43,068 bases of DNA. It comes from Planctomycetota bacterium. GTDB lineage: Bacteria; Planctomycetota; UBA1135; UBA2386. The translations under genes and the position numbers were made by a program. Location of the stretch: NCBI GenBank assembly GCA_002684655.1, contig NYVR01000170.1, positions 1 to 43,068 on the forward strand. The letters run 5' to 3'. This document shows, piece by piece, positions 1-8,075 of this stretch (positions are counted from its first letter, which is position 1; the number at the start of each line of letters is the position of its first letter). A model generated the notes under the pieces. The model saw only the letters and a list, made by a program, of their open reading frames with translations. It was not told where the DNA came from and ran no database searches.

Positions 1-1573
1 CGAGCTGCGTGATCACGCGCGGCCAGCCGTCGTACTGCGCGGCCGCCGGATCGGTAACGTCGACGTTTCGCGGCCAGCACTCCATCTGGATCGTTCGGCG
101 CGACGTGTCGAGGCGGACGAGGCCAAAGCCCGCAGCCCTCGTCGTCAGCAGGTCGCCGCTCGGCCGATTTTCCGGATTGGCCGCGGCGAAGTTGGTCACC
201 TTGTTGGCGAACCCGTCGAGGTGATCGCCGGTGTACGGTGGCGCGCCCGGCTCACGATTCAGCCCGGGCTCCAGCGGTTGCCACCAGCGCAGGTAGAGGT
301 TGGCGATGGACGGCACGCAGAACGACCAGATCGCGTCGCGGTGCTCTTCGATGCCGTGTTGAAATAAGGTCGCGAGGTGTTGGTCTCCGGCGCAGTGGAA
401 CGCGAACGCGCGTCGCAGCGCGGCGACTGCCCGGTTGCGGCCGGCCTGCGGCCAGCCGTTGGAGTCCATGTCTGCGTGCAGTCGACCGTTGGCGCCGCCG
501 TGGATGTGCGCGCCGCCGCAGAAGATCGTGGCCGACAGCGCGACCTTCATGCGTGCGTTCGACCAATCCTGGCCCCATCGGTCGAGCCAGCGGAGTTGCC
601 GGGCTCCGAGCAGGACGGCACCTTCGATGTCGACGCTAGCTGGGTCGTAGTTCGGGTTGCGGATGTGGTCAGGCCGCGGTCCCTGCTTGGGCACGCGGCC
701 CGCAGGCCCGGTCTTGAACTTCCGGTCCTCAAGGATCGCGAAGTCGACGCCGCCCCAGTTGAGGTTGGTGAACCAGACGCTGATGTCCTGGCCGATGGTG
801 TGCGGGTCCGCCGGATCCGGCAGGTGGCTGGTCTGGGCTCGCTCGACTTCTCGTACGTAGGCGCCTGGGCGCGCGTAGCCACCGTCAGCGGCGCCGCCCA
901 ACGTCGAGACCTTGCCGCTCTCTCCCCAGAGGTTTGGCTGGCCGACGTCGTGATCGTCAGGCAGGCAGATCGTCGGGCGGTCCCGCATAATCTCTCCGAA
1001 CGCGCGTCCAAACTTCAGCCACGCTGCGTAATGGCGTCGGTGGTCGTAGACCTGGTCGCCGGAGAAGAACAGCAGGTCGGCGTCGACGGCGCGGACGTTG
1101 TCGATCAGGTCTTGGCGCGGTAGGTCGCCGCCGTGCGCGGGGCGGATCGAGTTGCCCGTGAAGCAGGCGACGACGACCTCGTCGTCGTCGACGGGGTTTT
1201 TGCGCACGACGCCTTCATAGGTCGCTTCGTCGCCGTGCACGACTCGGTAACGCCATGCGCGGCCGTCGTCCCAATCTCCGACGCGGAACGGCGCGGTCCA
1301 GCCGCGCGCGATCACCTCAGTGCGCGCGACCTCGACCCAGGCGCCGTTTCGCTCGACCTCCAGGCGCACCGTGCGCGGCGCGTCGTCGCTGAGGGGATAC
1401 AACTGCGCGGTCAGCTTTAGCGTCTTCGCGTGCACGGTGTAGAGCGCGAAGCAGATCACGTCGGCGGGCGCGACCTGGGGGACGGTGAGGTCCACGCGGC
1501 GGCGCTGGCCGTAGGCGTTCGGGGCGAGCAGCAGCGCGGCTGCTGAGAAGGCGAAGGCGGTGGCGCGGATCAT
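1..1573 (-). CDS. Secreted PhoD-like metallophosphatase (3' end outside window)
   Basis: Reading the minus strand from the ATG at 1573 gives an open frame of 524 codons that reaches the window edge without a stop, so the C-terminus is missing. Residues 1-22 form a signal peptide (MIRATAFAFSAAALLLAPNA, then YG), so the protein is exported. A beta-rich N-terminal part is followed by calcineurin-like phosphoesterase motifs: SGDQVYD with Asp173, CLPDDHDVGQ with Asp206/Asp207/His208, and AGDQH with Asp397 and His399. This order matches PhoD/alkaline phosphatase D-type enzymes, which use bimetallic centres to cleave phosphomono- or diesters. The substrate cannot be told from sequence. The start lies 55 nt after the stop of the upstream membrane-protein gene, so co-transcription is plausible. 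The family call is fairly secure; the specific activity is inference. Confidence 0.85.
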   Translation of the reverse strand, partial: MIRATAFAFSAAALLLAPNAYGQRRRVDLTVPQVAPADVICFALYTVHAKTLKLTAQLYPLSDDAPRTVRLEVERNGAWVEVARTEVIARGWTAPFRVGDWDDGRAWRYRVVHGDEATYEGVVRKNPVDDDEVVVACFTGNSIRPAHGGDLPRQDLIDNVRAVDADLLFFSGDQVYDHRRHYAAWLKFGRAFGEIMRDRPTICLPDDHDVGQPNLWGESGKVSTLGGAADGGYARPGAYVREVERAQTSHLPDPADPHTIGQDISVWFTNLNWGGVDFAILEDRKFKTGPAGRVPKQGPRPDHIRNPNYDPASVDIEGAVLLGARQLRWLDRWGQDWSNARMKVALSATIFCGGAHIHGGANGRLHADMDSNGWPQAGRNRAVAALRRAFAFHCAGDQHLATLFQHGIEEHRDAIWSFCVPSIANLYLRWWQPLEPGLNREPGAPPYTGDHLDGFANKVTNFAAANPENRPSGDLLTTRAAGFGLVRLDTSRRTIQMECWPRNVDVTDPAAAQYDGWPRVITQL

Positions 1574-1628
1574 GGTCTGGTTGCCTGGTGCGTCAGCCGA
1601 TGAGACTAATCGAGCGCGTCGGCGCAGC

Positions 1629-2516
1629 CTAAGCCGCAGCGGGCTCCGGCTGGTCGCCCCGGGCGAGCGGTCGTCTCCAGATCAGCGCGAGGTAGAGCGG
1701 CAGCGTGAAGTGCGGCGCGCGCACCATGGCTTCGTAGAGGAACTGGTCTGCGCCCCAGAAGCGCAGGTCGAGCGACATGCCGGCGACGGGCCGAGCCAGC
1801 GCTGTCAAAAGTCCCCAGGTCGCAGCGTAGAGCATGCAGCCCCGGCGTAGTCGGGGCGCGAGCAGCCCGACGCAGATGAGCAGGTCGAGCGCGCCAGCAG
1901 ACCGCAGGATCGCGGTCGTGGTCGCCTCGTCGGTGCCGAGCACGACCGTGGCCATGGCGTAGAAGCTAGCGGGCGTTGGCCACCAGCCGAGCGCGTAGGC
2001 GCCGTGCGCCGCGAACGTCATAATCACGGCGCCGGTCGTCGCGGCGATCACCGCGCGGTGCTTCGCACCGCAGGCGAGCGCGAGCGCCAGCAAGACCGGA
2101 CTCGCGACCTGCGCAGCGTGCTCGACGAGCATCGGCAGCTCGCGGGCCGCGGTGAGGTACTTTGAGTATGCCAGCGCTGCGAGGCAAAGGCCCCCAACTG
2201 CGAGGCCCGAGAACTGCAGCCACGCGCGCGGCCGCGCGGTGATTGTCAGCGCGGCGCAGATTACGTAAGGCCACGCCATCCACGCGATCCAGCGCTGCAC
2301 CGCGCCCGCGCCTGGGGTCTGTCCGACGAAGTCGTCCCAGTCGCCGCCGTGATGTGCGACGAAGTCGAGCGCCTCTCCGCGCCAGAAGAGCGGCCCATAA
2401 GGACCCTCCCAGTAGAGGTGCTGCCATGCCCACCCGGCGAGGCACGCGAACGCGCCGAAACGAAGCAGGCGCACCAGCCAGCGGTCGTCGTCAGCGAGTG
2501 TCACGAGAACGGTCAT
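1629..2516 (-). CDS. Polytopic membrane protein, function unknown
   Basis: About 295 residues with seven or eight hydrophobic segments spread over the whole length, for example AALTITARPRAWLQFSGLAV and ASPVLLALALACGA, separated by short Arg-rich loops. This is an integral inner-membrane protein. I do not recognise the family; the overall look is loosely like DoxX or other small quinone-pathway membrane proteins, but no diagnostic motif is visible. I chose the ATG at 2516; a GTG at 2534 adds six residues and is equally possible because neither has a clear Shine-Dalgarno sequence. It sits between the thioredoxin-like selenoprotein candidate (stop at 2643) and the secreted phosphatase (start at 1573), all in one direction, so the three may form an operon. 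Confidence 0.75.
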   Translation of the reverse strand: MTVLVTLADDDRWLVRLLRFGAFACLAGWAWQHLYWEGPYGPLFWRGEALDFVAHHGGDWDDFVGQTPGAGAVQRWIAWMAWPYVICAALTITARPRAWLQFSGLAVGGLCLAALAYSKYLTAARELPMLVEHAAQVASPVLLALALACGAKHRAVIAATTGAVIMTFAAHGAYALGWWPTPASFYAMATVVLGTDEATTTAILRSAGALDLLICVGLLAPRLRRGCMLYAATWGLLTALARPVAGMSLDLRFWGADQFLYEAMVRAPHFTLPLYLALIWRRPLARGDQPEPAAA

Positions 2517-2642
2517 CGGTCGCGTCAGCGCCACGCAGCGCGGTCTCGGGGTGTTCTCCCGATCTAGGCTTCACGCAAGCAGTCCGCTTGGATCGTTGCG
2601 CGAGGAGTTCATGGTGGGGGGGGTGAACGCCGCTCGCCTAGT

Positions 2643-3716
2643 CTAGCGTTTGCGCCGGAGCCGTTGCTCGGCTGCGGCGCGCCACTCCGCGTGGATCGGG
2701 CGAAAGACGCCGAAGCTCTTGGTGGCTGCGAGCGCGTCGAGCGTGGCGCTCGCTTCGCCGCAGACGGCGAGGCACCGCAAACGATCGTAGTCGTCAGGCT
2801 TCATCGACTCGAGTCGCTCGCGCGACGCGGCGGCTGTGGCGTCGCCGCGCGCCACCAACCTGGCTGCCAGCCGCTGCTGCGCCGGCGACGCGCTCGTGGC
2901 GCGCCATGGCGCCGCGAACTCGCGACATCGCCCCGCGACGTCGAAGCTGTACTTCATGCCGACCTCGACTAGCAGGTCGACGAGACCGTCCGCCTCGTCG
3001 TGGTCAGGATGTCGGCTTAGAAAGCGCTGGATTCCGTCACGGAGGCGCGCAAAGGATGCGTGCGCGATTACCTGGTGGCTGCAGGCATCTGCCTCCAGGA
3101 TCAGGCCGCGCGCGACCGATCTGACGGGGTCTTCGGTCGCGGCGGCGGTCTTGGCCAGCATGTCTGCCGTCTGCAGCTGGCCGACTCGCTGGAGGTCCAT
3201 GAGCTTTTCTCGCAGCGCGGTGAAGGCGTCGGCCGAGCCTGCTGAGCTGACGTAGTTGCGCTGCGCCTGCTGCAGAGTGGAAGGCTTCTTGGCGGCTGCG
3301 TCGACGACCTCTACGAACGCGTCCGCGACGCCGAGGCCGCGCTCGACGCCGGCGCTCAGCGCTTCCCCGAGCGCGCACGCGTGGCGTAGTTCGCCGTCTG
3401 GGTCGAACAGCAACAGCCAGTAGAATTGGCGGTAGCGGATGTCATACCCGGCCGGCGCGGTCTTCCCCGAGAGGCAGATCGCGTAGCGCTCAGAGAGGTC
3501 GATGAGCTGTTGGGAAGGGAGCAGCACGGCCCCCGCATCTTTCACGCCTCATCAACCTGACTTGTCGTCAAAGTTGAACAAGACGACCGCTGGTCGCTTG
3601 GTTCGCTTGGCGGCCGCCAAGAACGCGTCGACGTCGCCCTCCCGATACGGGCGGTCCTGTGCCGACGCAAAGGCCATCAACGGGAGGCAGGCCAGGGTTA
3701 GGAGGCGGCGTTGCAT
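2643..3716 (-). CDS. Secreted thioredoxin-like protein, probable tandem-selenocysteine selenoprotein
   Basis: The frame opens with ATG at 3716 and encodes a signal peptide (MQRRLLTLACLPLMAFASA) and a thioredoxin-like beginning: a helix DVDAFLAAAKRTK, then strand PAVVLFNF, then DDKSG. Codons 55 and 56 are both TGA (3554-3552 and 3551-3549). The same frame continues GVKDAG... for 300 codons to a TAG. Downstream residues complete the fold: helix LPSQQLIDLSERY, strand YAICL, then WLLLFDPDGEL, the usual beta-turn of thioredoxin-like proteins. The cis-Pro normally found before that strand is absent. Residues from about 120 to 357 are helical and unrecognised. The TGAs fall in the loop after the first core strand, where CxxC sits in relatives, so reading them as Sec55-Sec56 is the simplest explanation. 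A SECIS-like hairpin follows. A naive call begins at GTG 3545 and loses the signal peptide. The alternative is a pseudogene with two adjacent nonsense codons. Confidence 0.75.
3517..3534 (-). promoter_or_regulatory. Candidate bacterial SECIS hairpin
   Basis: On the coding (minus) strand, six bases GGGGGC (3534-3529) pair with GCTCCC (3522-3517), five Watson-Crick pairs and one G-U, around the six-base loop CGTGCT. The loop begins 20 nt after the second TGA and 23 nt after the first. Bacterial SECIS elements, as I recall the published model, have an upper stem of 4-16 pairs, a loop of 3-14 nt with a G in the first two positions, and a UGA-to-loop distance of 16-37 nt. All are met; G is the second loop base. 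A short lower helix from GAA and TTC outside an internal bulge is possible. Such a hairpin would recruit SelB. Short GC-rich hairpins are common here, so on its own it is weak evidence. Confidence 0.5.
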
Positions 3717-3894
3717 CGCCAGATCTTACCAAGGCGCCGCCGCTGCGCCCGGCGTGGTCGCCATTTAGAGGCGAGGGGAGGTGTTCTGGTCGCACGCTTG
3801 CGGCGCCGACACCGGTGACTGTGGGACACTCCACGCGCTACGCTCGCAGGCGCGATGGAGGCAGAGCGCGCCGCGATCCGCTGCGGCGTTTCGC

Positions 3895-3900
3895 TATAAT
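3895..3900 (+). promoter_or_regulatory. Possible -10 element upstream of the DUF4826-like gene
   Basis: A perfect TATAAT hexamer lies 55 nt upstream of the ATG at 3956, in the 239-bp divergent gap between the selenoprotein candidate and this gene. It stands out in GC-rich DNA. No good TTGACA-like -35 is seen 16-18 nt upstream, so the assignment is tentative. Confidence 0.35.
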
Positions 3901-3955
3901 CTGCGATAGGCGCTGCGCGCCTGCGACGCGTCCGTCCTCCGAGGCCGAGATCGAT

Positions 3956-4408
3956 ATGAGTGAAGAACCTGATTGGGAGAGCCCAGAAGTCCAAGGCCGC
4001 TGGTGCGCCGATTTGCGCGCTCACGTCGAGGCCTACCTACAGGGCGAAAAGTATGAGCACGGCCGGATCGCAGAGCAGCCGACCTGGGCGATTGCGCCCT
4101 TCGTGGCGCTCTGGGCGATCGAGAGCAAGGATCAGCCAGAGACCGTCGGCGCGTGGGTGATCTCCGGAGACCTGCCTATGGACCTCGTCGTCGCCGACCA
4201 GCACGAACATCCGCGCGACGCGATGCACGCCGTCGCCGATCGTTGGCTTGGCTATGCAGAGGACGCGCGCGCGGGTCGGCCGATCACGGCGCTTGAGGTG
4301 CGCGGCGTTGGGGATGGTCAGGACGTCGCGAAGATGCTTGCGAGTCGCGCCGAGACGTTGCACGAGTGGGCTGCCGACGATGAGCTCTGGCGAGCGTCTT
4401 CGGTGTGA
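3956..4408 (+). CDS. DUF4826-like small cytoplasmic protein
   Basis: 150 residues without signal peptide or membrane segment. The central block APFVALWAIESK followed by VGAWVISGDLPMD resembles the core of the DUF4826 family, whose function is unknown to me; the family name is given from memory. The N-terminus is acidic (SEEPDWESPE) and the C-terminal third is helical with Trp residues. The frame stays open upstream, but the ATG at 3956 fits the conserved block and follows a purine-rich GAGGCCGAG. It is transcribed divergently from the selenoprotein candidate, with a TATAAT 55 nt before the start. No neighbour suggests a role. Confidence 0.75.
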   Translation: MSEEPDWESPEVQGRWCADLRAHVEAYLQGEKYEHGRIAEQPTWAIAPFVALWAIESKDQPETVGAWVISGDLPMDLVVADQHEHPRDAMHAVADRWLGYAEDARAGRPITALEVRGVGDGQDVAKMLASRAETLHEWAADDELWRASSV

Positions 4409-4898
4409 TTCCGGGCGGTCGCGTCTGGCGAGCGCTGCGGTCGAGGCGCGTCAACGTAGCTAGCCGGCTGGCGTGACGCGGGCTGGGTGCTGCGAGGTGC
4501 GACCCGATTCGCGGCGCGATGCGTTCATAAGGCGTCGCTTGGTGAAGACTAAGGTGGTCTGCGCGTGAGGGCGTGCGCTCTGCATGCCACGTCCGGGCGT
4601 ATGACGGCGTGTCTCCGCGGCGCCGCTGGCTGATTTGCAGGCGGACACAGGTTCGTCTAGGCAGGCCGCGTCCCGGCGCGAAGAATCCGTTGGGTTGCTC
4701 GCATTCCACGGCTGGCATCGGTGTGTCTTCTGACCTATCTTATTTGGCGATGCGCCGTCCGGGTCCAATGGTCGGAAGTCGCGGTAGCAAGCGGGCTACG
4801 GTCTGTCCCCGCGTTTTGCCGATGAGCCGGTGAGGGCTCGTCGGCGAGCGCCCCAAGCCGAGCCCTGACCTTGAGCGAGTAGGCGACAAAGATCCCTG
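4409..4898 (+). other. 490-bp gap between the DUF4826-like gene and ftsH
   Basis: No convincing gene on either strand: the open frames here have Arg/Ser/Pro-rich compositions typical of shadow translation. I saw no tRNA arms, tmRNA, SRP RNA or RNase P core motifs. The right end carries the inverted repeats described separately, probably in the ftsH leader. The promoter of the ftsH-cdaA-glmM operon should lie here but I could not place it. Confidence 0.6.
4833..4866 (+). repeat. Competing inverted repeats in the ftsH leader
   Basis: AGGGCTCG (4833-4840) and CGAGCCCT (4859-4866) form a perfect 8-bp inverted repeat. The inner part of the left arm, GCTCG (4836-4840), can instead pair with CGAGC (4845-4849) around the tetraloop TCGG. 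The two hairpins are mutually exclusive and end 32 nt before the ftsH start, so they could form an RNA switch or simply be a stable leader structure. Confidence 0.4.
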
Positions 4899-7241
4899 AT
4901 GACGAATAATCAACCGAAAGAACAGGGCGACGGGCAAGGGCCCGCGCGAAAGCCACGCGGCATGGGCGGAGTGATCCTCATCCTGGCCCTGGTGATGGCT
5001 TTGTTCTTGATCCTCTCTAGCTCCAACAGCGGCGGCCAGAGCTCGATCCACGCGTTCCGCAGCCACCTTTTGAACGGGCGGCTGAGCAACTTCACCCTCG
5101 ACGCCCAGGGCACGGTTAGCGCCCAGGTGAACGTCGAGGGGCAGCCAGATCGACCGATCGAAGTGGTCGTGAGACCTTTCTTGGCCAGCGACCCCAACGA
5201 AGCCGCGCTCTACGAGCGGCTCGCGGCCATGCGATTGGACACGACCCTCTACCCGATCCCGGAGGAGGCGACCAAGCGCTTCTTGAGCGACGTCCGCGAG
5301 CAACGGATCCGCGTCGAGAACGCCTTCTTCGTCAAGGAGGTCGAGCCCGTCAGCACCAACAACACCACGCGCCAGGACGGCGCGCGCCAGCCAGGGTCCT
5401 ATCTCACGGCGATTCTGCAGCGCAACTCCGAGCTCCACTACGTTCGCCTCGACCCGCCGCCGAGCAGTAGCAGCCCGTCGCTGCAGCAAGTCACCAGCGA
5501 GCTGGTTGACCGGGGGGTGCCGGTGCGCAGCTATCTGCTGTCCCTTGGGAGCAGCGACTTCCGCGTCACGGAGCCGAACCCCGCGCTCATCGGCATCCTG
5601 GGCATGATCGGTCCTTGGCTGCTGGTGCTCGCGATCGTCTGGTTCTTTATCCTGCGGCAGATGAGGTCGCCGGGCGGCTCGGGCGGAGTGCTGAGCTTCG
5701 GGCGCAGCCGCGCGGCGCTCTACACAAAAGAGAACCGCACCAACGTGACCTTCGACGACGTCGCGGGCATGGAGGAGGCCAAGTCCGAGGTCCGCGAGAT
5801 CATCGAGTTCCTGAAGAACCCGGGTAAGTTCGCCCGCCTGGGCGGGTCCATCCCTCGCGGCGTGCTGTTGGTCGGTTCGCCTGGCACCGGCAAGACCTTG
5901 CTCGCCAAGGCGATCGCAGGTGAGGCAGAGGTGCCGTTCTTCTCCATCTCTGGCAGCGATTTCGTGGAGATGTTCGTCGGCGTCGGCGCGAGCCGAGTCC
6001 GCGACCTGTTCAAGCAGGCCCGCGAGGCGAGCCCGTGCATCGTCTTCCTTGACGAGATCGACGCCGTCGGTCGCAAGCGCGGCACAGGCATGGGCGGCGG
6101 TCACGACGAGCGCGAGCAGACGCTGAACGCGATCCTCGTCGAAATGGACGGCTTCGACTCCGACAAGGGCATCATCCTGGTGGGGGCCACCAACCGTCCC
6201 GACGTCCTCGACCCAGCTCTGCTGCGGCCCGGCCGGTTCGACCGCCAGGTCGTTATCGACCGTCCGGACGTCAAGGGACGCGAGGCCATTCTCCAGGTCC
6301 ACGCTCGCAAGGTGAAGCTGGCCGCGTACGTCGACATGCCGACGATCGCCAAGGCGACCGCTGGTTTCAGCGGCGCCGAGCTAGCGGCCGTGATCAACGA
6401 GGCGGCCATCCTCGCGGCCATGAAGAACAAAGAATCGGTCGACATGTCCGACCTCGAGGAGGCTCGTGACCGCGTGCGGTGGGGCCGCGAGAAGCGCTCG
6501 CGAGCTATCGAGGAGGAGGACAAGAAGGTCACGGCTTATCACGAAGCGGGCCACGCGATCGTTTCGATGCTGACGCCAGACCAAGACCCTGTCCACAAGG
6601 TCACGATTGTCAGCCGCGGCCGCTCTCTCGGCGCGACCATGTCGCTCCCTGAAAAGGACGACTACAACCATTGGCAAAAGAAGCTCCTCGGTCGGATCGC
6701 CGTCTGTTTCGGGGGGCGCATCGCCGAGCAGTTGGTGTTCGGCGACGTGTCGGCCGGCGCGCAGAATGACATCGAGCAGGCCACGAACCTAGCACGGGTT
6801 ATGGTCTGTGAGCTCGGGATGAGCGAGAAGGTCGGGCCGATCAAGTACACGGCAGACGACGAGAATCCGTTCCTCGGGAAGGAGTTCCGCCTCTCCGGAG
6901 GCGTCTCGCAGCGCACGCTTGAGTTGATCGACGAGGAGGTCCGGCGGATCGTCGACGAGCAATATCAGGCGGCAATGACCATGTTGCAGGACCAGCGCCT
7001 CGCGCTCGACACGATCGCCGAGGCGCTCCTGAAGTATGAGACGCTCAGCGGTGACGAGTGCAGCGCCGTGTTGCGCGGTGACGACCTCGGGGAGTTCCGG
7101 GCGGCGCAAGAACGTCAGCGGCAGACCGCCGAGAAGGAGGCGCAGCGCGCGCAACGAGAGCAGGCCAAGGCCGCGCAAGAACAGCAGCCTAACGCTGCTG
7201 CATCCGACGAGAACCCCGAGGCCGGCCTGTCCGGCGCGTAA
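4899..7241 (+). CDS. ftsH: ATP-dependent zinc metalloprotease FtsH
   Basis: 780 residues, longer than the roughly 640 of E. coli. Membrane helix 1 is at about 23-40, followed by a periplasmic domain to about 225 and helix 2 at about 231-251. The AAA+ module has Walker A GSPGTGKT (326-333; Ser where Pro is usual), Walker B IVFLDEID (381-388) and the second region of homology [20 protein letters not shown] (431-450). The zinc site HEAGH is at 548-552, and NDIEQAT supplies the third ligand Asp. The last 50 or so residues are a Gln/Glu/Ala-rich, probably coiled-coil tail. FtsH degrades misassembled membrane proteins and regulatory proteins at the inner membrane, including LpxC in E. coli. It heads a tight plus-strand cluster, with cdaA starting 21 nt after its stop. 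Confidence 0.98.
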   Translation: MTNNQPKEQGDGQGPARKPRGMGGVILILALVMALFLILSSSNSGGQSSIHAFRSHLLNGRLSNFTLDAQGTVSAQVNVEGQPDRPIEVVVRPFLASDPNEAALYERLAAMRLDTTLYPIPEEATKRFLSDVREQRIRVENAFFVKEVEPVSTNNTTRQDGARQPGSYLTAILQRNSELHYVRLDPPPSSSSPSLQQVTSELVDRGVPVRSYLLSLGSSDFRVTEPNPALIGILGMIGPWLLVLAIVWFFILRQMRSPGGSGGVLSFGRSRAALYTKENRTNVTFDDVAGMEEAKSEVREIIEFLKNPGKFARLGGSIPRGVLLVGSPGTGKTLLAKAIAGEAEVPFFSISGSDFVEMFVGVGASRVRDLFKQAREASPCIVFLDEIDAVGRKRGTGMGGGHDEREQTLNAILVEMDGFDSDKGIILVGATNRPDVLDPALLRPGRFDRQVVIDRPDVKGREAILQVHARKVKLAAYVDMPTIAKATAGFSGAELAAVINEAAILAAMKNKESVDMSDLEEARDRVRWGREKRSRAIEEEDKKVTAYHEAGHAIVSMLTPDQDPVHKVTIVSRGRSLGATMSLPEKDDYNHWQKKLLGRIAVCFGGRIAEQLVFGDVSAGAQNDIEQATNLARVMVCELGMSEKVGPIKYTADDENPFLGKEFRLSGGVSQRTLELIDEEVRRIVDEQYQAAMTMLQDQRLALDTIAEALLKYETLSGDECSAVLRGDDLGEFRAAQERQRQTAEKEAQRAQREQAKAAQEQQPNAAASDENPEAGLSGA

Positions 7242-7262
7242 CCAAGAGGTCGAATCCGCCCT

Positions 7263-8075
7263 ATGATCTGCTCCCTCGCTCCGCAGAGCCGTGACGCTGA
7301 CATTGTCGGCGGGCTCCTTGACGCGAGCAAGGTAGTGATCGAGGTCGCGATCTTCGCAGCCTTAATCTACGTGGTCCTTCGATTCCTGCGGGCGACGCGC
7401 GGGTCGGGGATCATCCGAGGGCTCGCGCTGGTGCTGTCGTCGTTCGCGCTGGCGTTCTTCATCTTAGCGGACTACCTCGAGCTTGACCGTCTGTCGTGGC
7501 TGGTTGGCCAGCTCGCGCCGTCGTTTGTGATCGGGTTGGTCGTCGTCTTTCACCCGGAGATCCGTCGCGCGATCGTGCACCTCGGCGACGCGCAGATCTT
7601 TGGCCGCTTTTTCCGCCGCGACGCCAAGATCGTGCCGCGGCTGCTGCGCGCTGTCGCGCGACTTAGCAAGGAGCGCGTCGGCGCTCTCATCGCTATCGAG
7701 CGCGAGGCGTCGCTGTCGGAGCTCATTGAGAACGGCATCACGATCGACGCGGAGTTGAACAGTTATCTGCTGGAGTCGATCTTCTTCCCGAAGAGTGCGT
7801 TGCACGACGGCGGCGTGGTCGTTCAGGACGACCGGATCGTCGCGGCCTCGTGCCTGTTCCCGCTCAGTCAAAACCAAGACGTCGACAAGCGCCTCGGCAC
7901 CAGGCACCGTGCCGCGCTCGGACTCTCCGAGGAGACGGACGCGATGATTGTCGTGGTCAGCGAGGAGACGGGCTCCGTCTCCACCGCGAACGCGGGTTCG
8001 CTCAACCACGACCTGACCCTTGAACAGCTAGAGAGCCAGCTCGACGAGATGTTTGGCAGGAGCAGCGCATCGTGA
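7263..8075 (+). CDS. cdaA: Diadenylate cyclase CdaA (c-di-AMP synthase)
   Basis: 270 residues. Three hydrophobic segments (about 24-40, 50-70 and 80-95) precede a DAC domain (about 110-250) that condenses two ATP into cyclic di-AMP. The nucleotide motif reads HDGG at 181-184 where most family members have DGA, and the second motif RHR is at 214-216 (GTRHRAALGLSEETDA). The later VSEETGSVS is also typical. It lies 21 nt after ftsH with an AAGAGG Shine-Dalgarno-like site 13 nt before the ATG. Its stop overlaps the cdaR start in GTGA. The order cdaA-cdaR-glmM is the well known arrangement of Firmicutes, where CdaR and GlmM modulate CdaA. The Ala-to-Gly change keeps a small residue and need not impair activity. 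Confidence 0.95.
   Translation: MICSLAPQSRDADIVGGLLDASKVVIEVAIFAALIYVVLRFLRATRGSGIIRGLALVLSSFALAFFILADYLELDRLSWLVGQLAPSFVIGLVVVFHPEIRRAIVHLGDAQIFGRFFRRDAKIVPRLLRAVARLSKERVGALIAIEREASLSELIENGITIDAELNSYLLESIFFPKSALHDGGVVVQDDRIVAASCLFPLSQNQDVDKRLGTRHRAALGLSEETDAMIVVVSEETGSVSTANAGSLNHDLTLEQLESQLDEMFGRSSAS

Noticed and set aside
238-1420. Plus-strand and minus-strand open frames inside 1-1573
   Set aside because: They are Arg/Ala/Val-rich shadows of the minus-strand phosphatase frame, which has a signal peptide and all metal-binding motifs.
2643-3545. Independent cytoplasmic gene starting at GTG 3545
   Set aside because: The same frame extends upstream through the two TGAs to a signal peptide and to the first half of the thioredoxin-like fold. 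A start at 3545 would leave a fold fragment without its first strand and redox loop.
3549-3554. TGA read as tryptophan or glycine (altered genetic code)
   Set aside because: Many other genes in the window end in TGA at the expected family length (for example cdaA, glmM, ribE), and Trp is coded by TGG throughout.
4740-6302. Long open frame of about 520 codons antisense to ftsH
   Set aside because: It is the complement of the highly conserved FtsH coding sequence; composition is Asp/Glu/Arg/His-rich with no recognisable domain.
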